A stretch of 64,000 nt of DNA, from positions 260,501-324,500 of the forward strand of contig NW_024067676.1 in assembly GCF_009389715.1 (NCBI RefSeq), written 5' to 3'. Under the pieces are notes generated by a model. The model did no database searches. It saw nothing but the letters and a program-made list of their open reading frames with translations, and was not told the origin of the DNA. This stretch comes from Phoenix dactylifera. Its lineage: Eukaryota > Streptophyta > Magnoliopsida > Arecales > Arecaceae. Positions 10,925 to 20,225 of the stretch are shown here, piece after piece. The position numbers and the translations under genes were made by a program. The stretch's first letter is position 1; every line of letters starts with the position of its first letter.

Positions 10925-11043
10925 AACGAACAAAGTGAGTTTGTACTTGAATATTTTCTCCAAACAGCTGAAATATCTATGACTGGTCTGTGTCTTGTGA
11001 TGTAATTTTTAGTATTGCATGGCGATCTGGATGCTGGCAAGTA

Positions 11044-11049
11044 AATAAA
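11044..11049 (+). terminator. Candidate poly(A) signal AATAAA
   Basis: AATAAA lies about 120 bp after the stop codon of the unknown gene, a normal 3' UTR distance. A second run of AATAAATATT motifs begins near 11172. The assignment rests on position only. Confidence 0.4.
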
Positions 11050-12704
11050 TCTAGGTGTTTGCTTTATGTTGAACGAGTTGATTAGAACTTTATTACTCTT
11101 ATTGTATCAACCTTATAGGAACTCGCCTGGTTTAAGAACCTGAATGTTTTAGAGGCAGGAAAAGTTAGCAAATAAATATTTTACAAAATATTCTTGAAAC
11201 TTAATGTAAAAAATGCTTTAGGCACAGGCAATCATAGCAAATAAATATTTCTTATGAAATATTTTTAGAAACTAATAAGTTACAAACAAGCAAAACAGTT
11301 GTGAAAGGATCAGTTTAATCAAGCCTTTAGCTTTTGTTCTCGTCCATCGGCTACATGATGTGAGCTCTAGAGGGGACTGCATTGGTGAAGCTCCATGCAC
11401 TGCTGATTCTCATCTGCATGCAGCATGTTACAGTTGTTGATATATTAAACCATTTTAGTAAAATTAATGGGGCTACGCCCACTTAATTTTGATGTATTAG
11501 TTCTTCTAAGAAACAAGGGGACACTTTAACTGTCACCAGAAAAAAAAAAAAAATGGTCACTTTAAAGAAAGTGTCATCTTGGAAAAAATAAGAAGCAAGA
11601 GAGTAAATTGTATGCATTAAAATTATTTTCAATAATGTTACTGTCTGATAACAATGGGTGCATCATTTTCTGTTTAGTTCTTCCTCTTTGAAAGAAACAA
11701 GAGAATGCACCGGTCATCAAAAATCGAAAGCACGTCCATGTAGCTACTAAAAAAAAATTTAAAGTCAAATGAAAAAAAAAGGAGAAGAAGAGGAAGATCT
11801 ATCCTGTTATTACACTTTCTTCTTCTACAAGATATTGCTGTAGTAATCATCAATAATTAATTAGGACTCTCAGGATATGCTTCGATCTTTTTTAATTAGA
11901 TTTATAGTTTTCTTTTATATTCTAATCTCCTGCATGGTGTCCATAAAAAACTTTCATAATTACATGATAAGATTTCGGTGAAACAGAACTGATAGTTCAC
12001 AACATGTATAATAGATAGCGAATATATTAATAGTTTTACTCATAACTTTTTTTATTATAAGTGTATCTGTAATACATAGAATTTGTCCCCTTTTTTTTCA
12101 CAAAAAAAAGGAAATAGAATCTTTCTTTCTTGAAATCATTCAAAAATGTTGAGAGAATTGGCCCTATTAAATGCTTCTTCTTCTCCTCTTCCTTTTTTTC
12201 TAACATAATATATATCAATTAATAGCCTTGATCTGAAAGCAATGAGTTACCAAATAAAAAGTAGATTAACTTCAAATAAATTGTGGTACTCAATTGGGAT
12301 CCAAGTGCAATTCATAGCTGACCAATAGAGTTTTATGAAAGCTCACCTAATAATCAAACCCAGCCTGACCTGACTCTTTTTCCTTTTCTTTTTTTTTTTT
12401 TTATGTTGGGGGATGCAACTCCAACTTAATCTTGATGGACGGTTTTTGAGCCAAAAGCCTAAACCCTAGTCTCAGAATGGGTTCGGTCCAGATTCGACTG
12501 TACCGAATAGTTAGATCTACCTTACCTCAATCCAATCAACCGATTAGCACCCTTAGATGCAATTACATAATAAACTTTTCTTGGTAATTAAGAAACATGC
12601 TGCAATCCATCTTCTCAAAACATTTTTATTCTTTTATTCGCTGTGACTTAAGTGAAAAGATGTCATTTCTTTAAAACCTATGCTCGAAAAATAAGATTCA
12701 TCCG
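11050..12704. other. Intergenic, no gene seen
   Basis: AT-rich sequence with scattered poly-A and poly-T tracts. An imperfect repeat (AGCAAATAAATATTT near 11168 and 11237) is the only structure noticed. Confidence 0.55.
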
Positions 12705-13083
12705 TTGTTTGCGCCGACCTCAGAGCTGCATGGGAGGGCGTTACCTATGCAAGACGGATAGTGGGCGCGGACTGCATCCTCTTTGGAGGAGGACTCGACC
12801 ACTATGATCCAGTGGGTTCGGAGTCGGAGGTGCGCTGCTGCGGAAAGGCTACTGCTCCACTTTTGAGGGAGTCTAACTCCTACCTGGCTACACATGTTTA
12901 CAGAGAAGCAAATTATGCTGCTGACTGAGTTGCCTCCTTTGTTGCACATCATTCAGGAGGTTTTATTTGGGGAACCACGTGTTTGTGCCGAAGCTTCTTT
13001 GTATTCATTTGTTCTCTGATTTTATTGTCCACATTTATACCTGATGGGTGTGAGCCGCTGCTGTACCGAAAAAAAAAAAAAAT
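12705..13083 (+). pseudogene. LINE 3' end with RNase H domain, truncated
   Basis: The translation contains ADLRAAWEGVTYARRIVGAD, then in a shifted frame LEEDSTTMIQWV, then THVYREANYAAD followed by an in-frame TGA and VASFVAHHSGG. This is the C-terminal RNase H-like domain that ends ORF2 of many plant LINEs; the D of the EEDST motif is its acidic site residue. A frameshift near 12785 and the stop near 12927 break it. After about 120 bp of 3' flank the sequence ends in 13 or more A residues (about 13069-13082), the LINE tail. The 5' end is truncated, as is typical of target-primed insertion. No clean target duplication was found. Confidence 0.7.
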
Positions 13084-13599
13084 CATCTAATCTATTCTCA
13101 TTAAGAACTCTTATTAGAATCCAATAAAATAACAATAACTCAATAAACCAAGTAACCCTCATGTTGGTACATTAATTTGATATTAAAGACAAACCCTCAA
13201 ATTCCTTATGTGAGGCTTTGCACCAGGATGTCTAAATAAAAGAAACTAAGCAAGAGAAGTAAACCTCCTAAACTTCAGTGTTTATTTTTCAAACTATATA
13301 AATAATTAATAGTTTCTAATTATGATGGAAACCATTCCTACCAATCTCTCACATGCACTGTGCTTGTCCCTTGCCAAACTCTAGTCAGAAATTAATGTAA
13401 ACAACTCAAAATTTAAACTTGTTTCCAAGGAATTTAGTGGACAAGGTTATCTACAGCAGCAATGATCACCTTTTAAATCCCTTTATTTTCCAATACAAAA
13501 TTTTTGAAACCTAGTTCCAAGGTCTGTGTTTATGAGCTTTAGAGAGAGATGATGGTAGAAATGGCAAAGCCTACCCCCCTTTATCATTAGTGCCGGAGC
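13084..13599. other. Intergenic, no gene seen
   Basis: AT-rich until about 13560, then GC content rises into the presumed leader of the DRB-like remnant. Confidence 0.5.
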
Positions 13600-13747
13600 C
13601 AGCAACTAAAGGCCCCCACCAGAGAGAGGCCCAACACTTGCCGCCGTTGCCTCCCATTGAACCCGTTCTTCGGCCCCCTTCAATTCTCTAATCCTCCACG
13701 GTGATCTTCTGGGAGCTCCCAAGAGGAAATCCGCCGGCTTCTATCGA
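13600..13747 (+). other. Possible 5' UTR exon of the DRB-like remnant
   Basis: A GC-rich, C-rich stretch ends at ATCGAG before GTCAGG, a possible 5' splice site. The next downstream exon with a good acceptor (TTGGGTGCAG) is the DRB exon at 19980. The intervening intron would hold the Ty3/gypsy element. This is inference from composition and position only. Confidence 0.3.
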
Positions 13748-14278
13748 GGTCAGGTCCCATTTCCCCTTTCCTTTGCCGCTCTCCTTATTCTTCTTCGAGT
13801 TCTGATCTGAGGGGTTGCTGGATTGTTTCCGTTGTTTCGGGAGATCTCCTGATGGGTTCTTTGATTCAAAGACGTTTTTTTTAATCAAAATTTTTTATTT
13901 GGGCATCATTTTAGACTGATTGGCAAGGTTGAGAATGCTATATTTGGATTTTTTTTTTTTCTGGTGAACTTGGAGGAACTCGGTTTGGGATGATTGATGA
14001 GATTTTGTTCAAGTTGCTTCTTTTTTTTTCCTTTTATTATTATTTAAATTTCTAAAAAAACGACTTTTTGAACTTTATTCGATGGGGCTGTTTTTCTGAT
14101 GTGGGAATTCACTTCATGTTCCCTTTGCAGTGCTTTATCCAGAGCTTTTGCTGAAGTCTCATGATGAACTGTGAGCCCTTAAAGTTTCTTTATCTTATAA
14201 GAAACAGCTTGAAAGGCCTGTTTGCCCATTTCTGCATGCTATTTTTATCCTGCACTAATAAATTTTAGTAGTGCCCAC

Positions 14279-14855
14279 TGTTAGGTCCCAGTCAGAGAAG
14301 GGAAAGACAATGGAAAGTAGTGGAGATGAACTTCATTAGCTACGGAATTCACAGTGAACTACAAAGGACCCGCCATGCAAAAAGCGGACAGCTCTCTTCG
14401 GGTGAGAGTAACCCCAAGGAAATAAACAAAGAAAGATAAAATAACAATATCTCCCTACTCCCCAAGCCAAGACATTCTCTCTGTATTAATACTTCCGTCC
14501 CCTTGACACGAAAGACCGGGCCATCATGTGTCAGCTCCTCACCATTACTTATCGTCTCGTCACGTTGGCTTCCTTCTGCTTCAGAGCGCATTCTTTCTCC
14601 TCGTCCCACGTAACCGAGAGACTCGGCCATGCACTCTTCCCCAGAACGTGCTCCGCTTCCGCCTTCTTCGCCGCAGAGCCCAGTCTTCGTTCCGCTCCCC
14701 ATTCCTGCGTGGGTGGCTCCCCTTCCACGTGCATGGCTTGGTCTGGAACTGTTGTTGGCTCCCACGCTTTCGACTCGGCGAGTTGCATAGCCACCAAGTA
14801 ACGTGGATTGGGTCTCCGAGTCCGTCGTGATCTGGTAGGCGCAGCGAGCCTATCA
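14279..14855 (-). repeat. 3' LTR of the Ty3/gypsy element
   Basis: 577 bp, bounded by TGTTAGG on the plus-strand left and CCTATCA on the right. It is about 98% identical to the other LTR by eye. The polyprotein frame runs about 300 bp into this LTR before its stop at 14549. Confidence 0.93.
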
Positions 14856-15178
14856 TCCCTCCCCCCTTCAGCTAAAGCCTTATCCTCAAGGTTTGCGTTT
14901 GGGTACCGCTGCTTCAGCTGATGGTATTCCTTCCAGTTAGCGTCTTCTTCTGGTAGCGAGCGCCACTGCACCAGTACTTCTTTGATGATCTTCCCCCCCT
15001 TTTTAACCCGGCGGTAATCTTTGATAGCGACTGGTTCTATCACCGGTTGGCCATCTTCATGGATGGGTGGAGGATTTTGGCAGGGTGCTTGACCTTCTCC
15101 CATCTTCCGTTTGAGAAGCGATACATGGAACATCGGATGCACCTTGGCCTCCGCAGGTAATGCTAATCGATAAGCCAC
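14549..15178 (-). pseudogene. Chromodomain-type C-terminus of integrase
   Basis: The end of the polyprotein frame. It has the GPY-like stretch HPMFHVSLLKRKMG and then a chromodomain: EVLVQWRSLPEEDANWKEYH followed by FP/YP-type and LEDKALAEGG motifs. This domain class directs integration toward particular chromatin and places the element among the chromoviruses. The frame runs across the polypurine tract into the 3' LTR and ends at 14549, adding a basic tail encoded by LTR sequence. Confidence 0.82.
14856..14870 (-). other. Polypurine tract
   Basis: On the minus strand GCTGAAGGGGGGAGGGA directly precedes the 3' LTR. This is the usual site for plus-strand priming. Confidence 0.8.
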
Positions 15179-16415
15179 CGGCCCGATTCGCTCCTGAACT
15201 TGATATGGCCCAAAATATTTCTAGGCGAGCTTCTGATGAGCTCGCTGGAATATGGTTTGTTGTCGGTATGGTGGAAGTTTTAAGGATACCTATTCGCCTT
15301 CAGTGAAGACAGCTTCCCTCCTCTTCTGGTCGGCTTGTTGCTTCATACGGCCTTGGGCTCGGGCCAAGTTTCCCTTTAGCTCTCCTAGCAGTTGATCTCG
15401 GTGAACTAACGCTCAATCAACTTTGTCCACCGCGGAGATCCCTTCCATGTACTGGTTGATCATAGGCGGTGCTCGTCCATACAACGCTTGGAATGCGGTC
15501 ATGCCTGCAGTAGAATGAAAGATGGTATTGTACCAGTATTCCGCCCATGCCAACTGCTGTTCCCACATCTTTGGATATTGGTTGCACAGGCACCGGAGAT
15601 ACTGCTCCACGCAACGGTTAACTACCTGCGTCTGACCGTCGGATTGAGGTTGGTAGGCTGAGCTCATGTTGAGCGATGTTCCCTGTAGCTTGATGAATTC
15701 ACGCCAAAAGTTGCTCATGAATATCGGATCTCTGTCACTGACTATCGACCTCGGCATCCTGTGCAATCACCCTACTTGGTTGACAAATAGCTCAGCTACC
15801 CCCTTTGCGGTATACGGGTGGGATAACGATAAAAAGTGTGAATACTTAGTGAGTCGGTCGACAACAACCAAGATCACATTCTTTCCTTTTGACCATGGTA
15901 AGCCTTCTATGAAATCCATTGAAATGTCCTCCCACACCTGAGAAGGGATTGGTAATGGTTGTAGGAGTCCGGCTGGTACCTGGGCTATGTACTTATGTTG
16001 TTGGCAGACTACACACTCGGCCACAAACTTCTGGATGTCTTTCTTTATGGAGTCCCAATGGAAAGCTTGAGAGACCCGTTTGTAAGTTCTGAGGACTCCT
16101 GAGTGGCCTCCAATTTTGGTGTTGTGAAACTCCTCCATCAGCTTAACTCTTAATGGCGAGCCGGGAGGGATTAAGATCCAGCCCTTGTAATATAAAATCC
16201 CTCCTCTGGATTGGTAATTCCTCATGCTATCAGGCTCGGCTCTTAGCTGCTGATTTTTCCGTTGCAGATAAGGGTCTTCTCGATGAGCAATCCGGATTTC
16301 TTCCCAAATGTCGAAGATGGGTTGACTGAGGGCGTGAAGCGCTGCTTCTTCAGGGAGTCGTGAGAGAGCATCTGCAGCCGTGTTATTTTTTCTGGGTTTG
16401 TAGATGATCTCATAT
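15179..16415 (-). pseudogene. Integrase part of pol, catalytic Glu replaced
   Basis: After the frameshift the frame encodes the end of RNase H and then integrase. The zinc-binding start has HNTKIGGH and CVVCQQH (an HHCC finger). The core has SMDFIEGLP and VSDRDPIF with the first two catalytic Asp residues. At the third site the sequence reads SDGQTQVVNR, with Gln where the family has the catalytic Glu of the DDE triad. In-frame stops lie at 15767-15769 and 15413-15415, and two more near 15294 and 15222. The product is therefore inactive twice over: truncated and missing a catalytic residue. Confidence 0.88.
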
Positions 16416-17882
16416 TCATATTCGAGGAGCCACCCAGTTCTGCTGTTCCGGGGTACTTATTCGCTGCTCTAAAAAGTGCCGAAAGCTCTTTTGATCCGTG
16501 CGTATTTGAAACTTCCTTCCCAGCACATACGGTCGCCACAACCGAACTGCCTCCATGATCGCTAGCATCTCTTTGGCATATGTAGACCATCCCTTCTTTG
16601 CCACACCCAGTGCCTTGCTCATGTAAGCTATTGGCTTCCCGTTTTGCGTAAGAACCGCTCCAATCCCACGATTTGAGGCGTCTACTTCAATTATGAACGT
16701 TGTTGTGAAATCCAGAATGGCTAGCACTGGAGTTGTTGTCATAGCCCGTTTGAGTTGGTGGAAGGCTTGCTCCGCCTGGGGATTCCATTGGAACTGACCC
16801 TTCCTTAGCAACGCAGTGAGTGGCGCGGCGATGATCCCATAATCTTTAACAAACTTCCAGTAGTATCCTATTAGTCCTAGGAATCCCCAGAGTTCCGTTA
16901 CCGAAATGGGTCGTGGCCAATCCTGCATAGCTTGGATCTTAGTGGCATCAACCTGTACTCCTTTGGCCGACACAGCATGACCAAGATACTCAACTTGATG
17001 TTGCCCGAACAAGCACTTGGAAGGTTTAAGGAAGAACTGATGCTCAGTGAGAATGCTAAGGGTTGTTTCCAAGTGCTCGAGGTGTAGTTTCCAAGTGGCG
17101 CTATACACCAAGATGTCATCGAAGAAGACTAGGATAAATTTACGCAGGTATCTCCGGAAGATAGCATTCATCGCCGCCTGGAACGTGGACGGTGCGTTGC
17201 ACATCCCAAAGGGCATAACCAGATATTCAAAGTGTCCATTATAGGTGCGAAAGGCAGTCTTTGGAATATCTTTGGGATGAACTCGAATCTGGTGATACCC
17301 CGACCTGAGATCAAGCTTGGAGAAGTATTGTGCTCCATGAAGTTCATCGAGCATGTCATCATTGGTGGGAATGAGAAACCTGTCCTTGATGGTGACGGTG
17401 TTGAGAGCCCGATAGTCTGTGCAAAACCTCCAAGAGCCATCTTTCTTCTTCACTAGAAGCACAGGGGAGGAAAAAGGGCTCTGGCTTTCACGGATGATCC
17501 CAACTTCCAACATGTCGGCTACCTGGCGTTCTATCTCGTTCTTCTGGTAGTAAGCATACCGGTAGGGTCACACGTTGATCGCCGACGTCCCTTCTTGTAA
17601 AGTAATTCGGTGGACAAAGGCTCGTTCCGGTGGCAATCGTCGAGGTTCTTCAAACAGTGCTGAGTACTGTTGTAACAACTTCCGGAGTTCTGGGGCCTGC
17701 TCCTCTTCATTGGTTGGATCCTGAAAGTTGTCTCCCTTCTTCACAAAGATAGCAAATAGTTGGACCTTATTTTTTATTTCTCATGATATCTTCTGTGGAT
17801 GTAGAGCCTGGGCAAGTGCAGGTGGTTATCCCAACAGCTCGCATTCTCGCCCATCCCACCAGAACTTCATCGTTAGTTGTCT
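16416..17882 (-). pseudogene. Reverse transcriptase and RNase H part of pol
   Basis: It continues the gag frame through in-frame stops at 17826-17828, 17781-17783 and 17568-17570, then stays open from 17513 to 16416. RT motifs are in order: [49 protein letters not shown] and the catalytic FFDDILVYS. RNase H follows, with the motifs [22 protein letters not shown] and RTDQKS. The domains look complete and the catalytic Asp pair is intact. A frameshift near 16433 separates this part from integrase. Confidence 0.9.
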
Positions 17883-19250
17883 CTAGTCGCAGAGTACCGG
17901 GCCTAGCATTGCTAGCCATTGGACGCCTAGAACGGCATCCAGTCCCACCAATGGCAAAGGGTAAAATGTCACGCAGAACCTCTTGCCTTGCAGTTCCACC
18001 TCCACCGATCGAAATTTCTCCCGGCATTGGAGCGTGTCACCATTCGCAATCCGGACTCCGAACTCCTCCATGGACTCCATAGGAAGCTGGAGTACCTGAG
18101 CCATTCGAGCGCTCAGAAAATTATGGGTCGACCCACTGTCTATCAGAATAGTTAATGGGTGTCCCCAGATGTGAGCTACTACTCGCGTCGTCTTCGGCCC
18201 GCTCCACCCCATCAATGCATGTAGAGAGATCATGGGTTGCGTCTCCTCTTCCACTTGCTCTTCGGCATGTTGGTCGATTCCTCCTTCGCAGGGTCCATCA
18301 TCACCTCCCCCACTATCAACTTCGATCAGGTAAGCTTGGGGCGTCTTGCACCTGTGCCCAGGTGCGAACTTTTCATTGCACTTGAAACAGAGTCCGCGTT
18401 CTCGTCGTTGCTGCATCTCCTCCCATGAGATGCGTAGGATCGGAGCCGGGGCGGGAAGCCGTGGTGCAAATATAGGTGAGGCCGGGTTCGGTAGTCGTGG
18501 AACTCCGGCTGCTCGCAACGCGGTGCTCCGGCCGGCTCTCCGCTTTTGCTCCAGCCGTTCCTCTCGCATTCGAGCTACTGTGATGGCTTCTCGTAGGGAA
18601 TGGGGCTGCCGCATGCGTACCTCCTTTGCAATCTCCTGTTTGAGTCCTCCGACGAAGGTGCCGATGAGAGCATCCGGGGGCCAACCTCTAACTCGGTTCG
18701 CCAACTTCTCAAACTCCTGCTGGTATGCTCTTACTGTCCCGAATTGCTGGACGCGTGACAGCTTCTCGTTGAAATTGATATATTCATTTGGCCCGAACCG
18801 AGCCAACAGCTCATGCTCGAACACCCTCCATGTAATTACAACTCCTTCGTCTTGGTAAGTTCGATGTAGCCACTGCCACCAGTGGTTGGCCTCCTCATCC
18901 AGGTAGAACGAGGCCGTGGAGACCCTTCGGTTAGCTGGAATGCTTTGGCCGTCGAAGTATTGTTCGGCTCGATCGAGCCAAACAATGGGATCATCCCCGG
19001 TGAATCGTGGAAAATCCATCCTGGGGTGACTATGGGCTCCGACGATTTCCTCCCTTCGTTCAAAGCCTCCTTCCTGCGGCGATGCGGTTTGTTCGAGTGG
19101 CATGGGTGGCTGGACATAAACCTGAAGGTGGTGGATGGCCTCCAAGACCTCTGTAAGACGCCCGTCTACTCGCGCCTCCATACTACGAAGCTCCTCCTGC
19201 ATCGCGCCCACCTCGACTTCGAGGTGCTTTATCCTTTCCTTATTCGACAT
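17883..19250 (-). pseudogene. gag and protease part of the Ty3/gypsy polyprotein
   Basis: A 455-codon frame starting at the ATG at 19250, a few bases after the primer binding site. Residues 1-60 are a charged, coiled-coil-like start (MSNKERIKHLEVEVGAMQEE). A gag capsid-like region follows (WLDRAEQYF). The zinc knuckle CFKCNEKFAPGHRC has the CX2CX7HXC spacing of this plant clade. The aspartic protease motif is LIDSGSTHNF. The frame ends at a TAG (17883-17885), and the same frame resumes beyond it, so this is the first of several nonsense mutations in what was one long gag-pol frame. Confidence 0.88.
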
Positions 19251-19255
19251 ATCTC

Positions 19256-19269
19256 GTGCTCTGATACCA
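19256..19269 (-). other. Primer binding site (initiator tRNA-Met)
   Basis: On the minus strand TGGTATCAGAGCAC begins two bases after the 5' LTR. It is the standard complement of the 3' end of plant initiator methionine tRNA used by many Ty3/gypsy and Ty1/copia elements. Confidence 0.9.
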
Positions 19270-19271
19270 GA

Positions 19272-19848
19272 TGTTAGGTCCCAGTCAGAGAAGGAAAAGA
19301 CAATGGAAAGTAGTGGAGATGAACTTCATTAGCTACGGAATTCACAGTGAACTACAAAGGACCCGCCATGCAAACAGGGGACAGCTCTCTTCGGGTGAGA
19401 GTAACCCCAAGGAAATAAACAAAGAAAGATAAAATAACAATATCTCCCTACTCCCCAAGCTAAGACATTCTCTCTGTATTAATACTTCCGTCCCCTTGAC
19501 ACGAAAGACCGGGCCATCATGTGTCAGCTCCTCACCATCACTTATCGTCTCGTCACGTTGGCTTCCTTCTGCTTCGGAGCGCATTCTTTTTCCTCGTCCC
19601 ACGTAACCGAGAGACTCGGCCATGCACTCTTCCCCGGAACGTGCTCCGCTTCCGCCTTCTTCGCCGCAGAGCCCAGTCTTCGTTCCGCTCCCCATTCCTG
19701 CGTGGGTGGCTCCCCTTCCACATGCATGGCTTGGTCTGGAACTGTTGTTGGCTCCCACGCTTTCGACTCGGCGAGTTGCATAGCCACCAGGTAACGTGGA
19801 TTGGGTCTCCGAGTCCATCGTGATCTGGTAGGCGCAGCGAGCCTATCA
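19272..19848 (-). repeat. 5' LTR of the Ty3/gypsy element
   Basis: 577 bp, the same length as its partner. It differs from the 3' LTR at about 11 positions, mostly transitions (for example near 19294 and 19460). It ends at 19848 next to the right CCCAC target copy. Confidence 0.93.
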
Positions 19849-19979
19849 CCCACTTGTTACTTTTGAGTGTTTTACAGTTTGTTATTGAAATGACTATATT
19901 TTTTCCTCTTATTACATGAGCTTAGTCCTTGGTAACTATTTACATTATGGGTGTTTGTTGTTGCTTATTGGGTGCAGGC

Positions 19980-20225
19980 ATGTATAAGAACCAGTTGCAG
20001 GAACTTGCTTAGAGAAGCTGTTTCAGCTTGCCATCTTATGTATGCATACGGGAGGGGGCTGATCATGCTCCAAGGTTCAAGGCGACAGTTAATTTTAATG
20101 GAGAGATTTTTGAGAGCCCGACCTTCTGTTCCACACTGAGGCAGGCAGAGCATGCCGCAGCTGAGGTAGCTCTGAGTACCCTCTCGAAGAGGGGTCATTC
20201 TAGATCGCTTGCTGCAACAGTTCTG
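19980..20225 (+). pseudogene. DRB-type dsRNA-binding protein, first dsRBD exon, broken
   Basis: After an acceptor TTGGGTGCAG the exon reads MYKNQLQELA, then TAG, then RSCFSLPSYVCIREG. It continues with APRFKATVNFNGEIFESP, TLRQAEHAAAEVAL and a Ser/Leu-rich end, closing in phase 0 before GTACAC. This is the first double-stranded-RNA-binding domain of the plant DRB2/3/5 family: partners of Dicer-like enzymes in small-RNA production (family knowledge). The TAG at 20010-20012 replaces the conserved Gln at codon 11. No second dsRBD exon or later exon is found in the next 3.7 kb. A non-functional gene fragment is the simplest reading. A Ty3/gypsy element sits just upstream. Confidence 0.8.

Larger units (their letters stand above)
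14279..19848 (-). mobile_element. Ty3/gypsy chromovirus-type LTR retrotransposon, full length, inactive
   Basis: A complete 5570-bp element on the minus strand. Both ends follow the TG...CA rule and it is flanked by a perfect 5-bp duplication, CCCAC, at 14274-14278 and 19849-19853. It has two 577-bp LTRs, a primer binding site matching initiator tRNA-Met, a polypurine tract, and gag, protease, reverse transcriptase, RNase H, integrase and chromodomain in the order typical of chromoviruses. By eye the LTRs differ at about 11 sites, so insertion is recent on an evolutionary scale. At least eight in-frame stops and one frameshift break the polyprotein, so it is not autonomous. It sits antisense within the presumed 5' intron of the DRB-like remnant. 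Confidence 0.93.

Noticed and set aside
13688..13888. Minus-strand 66-codon Lys/Ser-rich frame
   Set aside because: Low complexity, and it overlaps the presumed GC-rich leader on the other strand.
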